A stretch of 10,996 bases of DNA from REEP01 sp964603915 (GTDB taxonomy: Bacteria; Pseudomonadota; Alphaproteobacteria; Rhodospirillales; Defluviicoccaceae): positions 1 through 10,996 of the forward strand of contig CAZRWU010000111.1 of NCBI GenBank assembly GCA_964603915.1, read 5' to 3'. Position numbers and translations under genes: made by a program. This document shows positions 9,688 through 10,996 of this stretch, one piece after another. Each line of letters begins with the position of its first letter. Positions within the stretch are counted from its first letter, which is position 1. The notes below the pieces were generated by a model. The model was not told the origin of the DNA and ran no database searches. It saw nothing but the letters and a program-made list of their open reading frames with translations.

Positions 9688-9705
9688 AAGGGGAAAACTG
9701 TCTTG
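9688..9705 (+). promoter_or_regulatory. Ribosome binding site and TTG start of the SSS transporter
   Basis: AAGGGG at 9688-9693 is followed, after nine bases, by TTG at 9703-9705. In this frame a TAA at 9646-9648 blocks any start further upstream, and no ATG or GTG lies between. The resulting N-terminus MAPKVLW fits what I recall of this transporter subfamily, so TTG is the best start. Confidence 0.75.
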
Positions 9706-10996
9706 GCACCGAAAGTATTATGGTTATTCTTCTTCGTCGCCCTGTATTGGTCCTATTGTATATACTGGGGCATTCGCGGCGCGAGGATGTCGAAAACGGC
9801 AAGCGATTACTTCATTGCCGGACGACGTTTGTCACTTTGGGTATTTGTACTGGCTGCGACGGCAACGTCTTTCTCCGGATGGACATTCATGGGCCACCCG
9901 GGGCTCGTCTATCGCGACGGCTTCCAGTACGCCTACGCGTCATTCTATGTGATCACCATCCCGTTCACAGGCGTTCTCTTTCTCAAACGCCAGTGGATGC
10001 TGGGCAAGCGCTTCGGATACGTCACGCCGGGCGAGATGTTCTCCGACTATTTTCAGGGCGACACGATCCGGTTCCTCACGGTTCTGGTCGCGCTGCTGTT
10101 TTCCATTCCCTACCTCGGGGTGCAATTGGGGGCGTCGGGCTTCCTGTTCAACGTTTTGACCGACGGACTCGTGGGCGAGCAGTTCGGCATGTGGATCCTG
10201 TCGCTGGTGGTGTTGATTTACGTCGCCTCCGGCGGCCTCCGCGCCGTGGCCTACGTCGACACGATGCAGTGCATCCTGCTCGCGGTCGGCATCATGGTCA
10301 CCGGCATCATCGCCCTGAACGCCATCGGCGGGTGGAGCGCGCTGAACAACGCCATGGCGGCTCTGGGACAAAACCCCGAGCTGAGCAAGTGGGGCGCGAC
10401 GGAAGGTTACGGCGGCGGCAACTATAACGCCTACTTCGCGGTGCCGGGCGTCATCCAGTGGCCCGCCGGACTGGGCAGGGAGACCCCGGTCGGCGGCGAG
10501 TGGACCGGCATCATGATCCTCACCTACATGTTTGCGCTGATGGGCATCCAGTCGGCGCCGGCGTTTTCCATGTGGTCGTTCGCCAACACCAACCCGCGTC
10601 CGTTCGCGCCGCAGCAGGTCTGGGCGTCGTCGTTCGGCATCGGCTTCATCCTGTTCTTCTTCACGGCTTTCCAGGGAATGGGCGCGCATTTCCTTGGCGG
10701 CAACCCGCTCGTCACCGACGCCGGCCTTGGCGTCAGCACCGTGATTCCGACCACTGTCGCCGACTCGCCCGATTCGCTCGTGCCTCACTACTTCAACTTG
10801 ATGGCCGACGCCGCGCCGTGGCTGATCGGGCTGCTGGCGGTGTGCGCTCTGGCGGCCATGCAATCCACCGGCGCGGCGTACATGTCGACGGCCGGCGGCA
10901 TTCTCACCAGGGACCTCTACAAGCGTTACCTCAACCCGACGGCGACCCACACCACGCAGAAGCTGTTCGGGCGTCTCGGGGTGGCCTTCATCGTGA
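9703..10996 (+). CDS. Sodium:solute symporter (SSS family) transporter, 3' end outside window
   Basis: The frame is open for 431 codons from TTG 9703 to the window edge, with no stop. It encodes a polytopic membrane protein: TM1 at ~5-23, then ASDYFIAGRRLSLW (33-46), AATATSFSGWTFMGHPG (51-67), which corresponds to the unwound first core helix region of SSS transporters, and the family hallmark GGLRAVAYVDTMQ at 177-189. Further helices follow, including LTYMFALMGIQSAPAFSMW and AMQSTGAAYMSTAGG, as expected in the SSS fold. It should couple sodium import to uptake of an organic solute across the inner membrane. It is a true transporter, in contrast to the SSS domain of the kinase at 4761-7487. 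The subfamily looks like the long SSS proteins (about 600 residues) rather than ActP. The substrate is not evident; the neighbourhood hints at a small carboxylate. It is divergent from the DUF294 gene. Confidence 0.92.
   Translation, partial: MAPKVLWLFFFVALYWSYCIYWGIRGARMSKTASDYFIAGRRLSLWVFVLAATATSFSGWTFMGHPGLVYRDGFQYAYASFYVITIPFTGVLFLKRQWMLGKRFGYVTPGEMFSDYFQGDTIRFLTVLVALLFSIPYLGVQLGASGFLFNVLTDGLVGEQFGMWILSLVVLIYVASGGLRAVAYVDTMQCILLAVGIMVTGIIALNAIGGWSALNNAMAALGQNPELSKWGATEGYGGGNYNAYFAVPGVIQWPAGLGRETPVGGEWTGIMILTYMFALMGIQSAPAFSMWSFANTNPRPFAPQQVWASSFGIGFILFFFTAFQGMGAHFLGGNPLVTDAGLGVSTVIPTTVADSPDSLVPHYFNLMADAAPWLIGLLAVCALAAMQSTGAAYMSTAGGILTRDLYKRYLNPTATHTTQKLFGRLGVAFIV

Larger units (their letters stand above)
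9051..9702. promoter_or_regulatory. 650-bp gene-free divergent region between the DUF294 gene and the SSS transporter
   Basis: The region is long for such compact DNA, and its centre (about 9170-9450) is clearly richer in A and T than the genes around it. Short open frames exist on both strands, the longest about 80 codons, but none has a recognisable product, good codon bias or a convincing ribosome binding site. It must contain the promoters for the minus-strand DUF294 gene and the plus-strand transporter. Separate entries describe a palindrome cluster and a promoter-like pair. Further weak symmetry is GAAACG (9530-9535) / CGTTTC (9548-9553) with a 12-nt gap. It could also hold a small RNA or a decayed gene, but nothing shows this directly. 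Confidence 0.5.

Noticed and set aside
9701..9720. Sigma-54 promoter suggested by TTGGCAC near the transporter start
   Set aside because: The -12 GC element is absent at the required spacing, and the sequence lies at and inside the start of the coding region.
9940..10950. Minus-strand frame of 336 codons, and plus-strand frame 9615-10427
   Set aside because: Both overlap the SSS transporter in other frames and have charged, repetitive translations without domains; the TTG-started frame carries the SSS motifs.

Overview
The window is GC-rich, tightly packed DNA with the codon bias and gene content of a proteobacterium. An alphaproteobacterium, perhaps of the Rhodospirillales type, is my best guess. 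It rests on recalled similarity of the EttA, SSS-kinase and symporter proteins; no search was run. There are no rRNA or tRNA genes, CRISPR arrays, phage genes or insertion sequences that I can recognise.

Layout. (1) Positions 1-1520, minus strand: the first 506 codons of the ABC-F translation factor EttA, cut by the window edge. (2) Positions 1521-1829: divergent intergenic region. (3) Positions 1830-7487, plus strand: a probable four-gene operon. It encodes a stand-alone CheY-like receiver, a 704-residue membrane protein (two TM segments, PAS-like region, degenerate kinase core) ending in a DEDDh 3'-5' exonuclease, a 107-residue two-TM protein, and a 908-residue sensor kinase with an N-terminal sodium:solute symporter (SSS) domain. 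(4) Positions 7488-7556: short convergent spacer with a stem-loop. (5) Positions 7557-9050, minus strand: a CBS-pair/DUF294 protein with an intact GlnD-type nucleotidyltransferase motif. (6) Positions 9051-9702: a 650-bp gene-free region with a perfect 16-bp palindrome and a third matching half-site. (7) Positions 9703 to the end, plus strand: an SSS transporter that starts at TTG and runs off the window.

How the genes may work together. SSS-domain kinases of the CrbS/CbrA type sense or carry small carbon substrates and signal to a response regulator. Here the kinase has no receiver of its own, and a free receiver heads the same gene cluster. A true SSS transporter and a CBS-DUF294 nucleotidyltransferase lie next door, so the locus reads as a solute-sensing and uptake module, possibly for a short carboxylate. 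The outlier is the membrane pseudokinase fused to an exonuclease. It keeps the outline of a histidine kinase, but the phospho-histidine and both N-box asparagines are replaced, while all five exonuclease catalytic residues are present. It could link membrane or receiver signalling to nucleic-acid turnover, and it is the most interesting item in the window.
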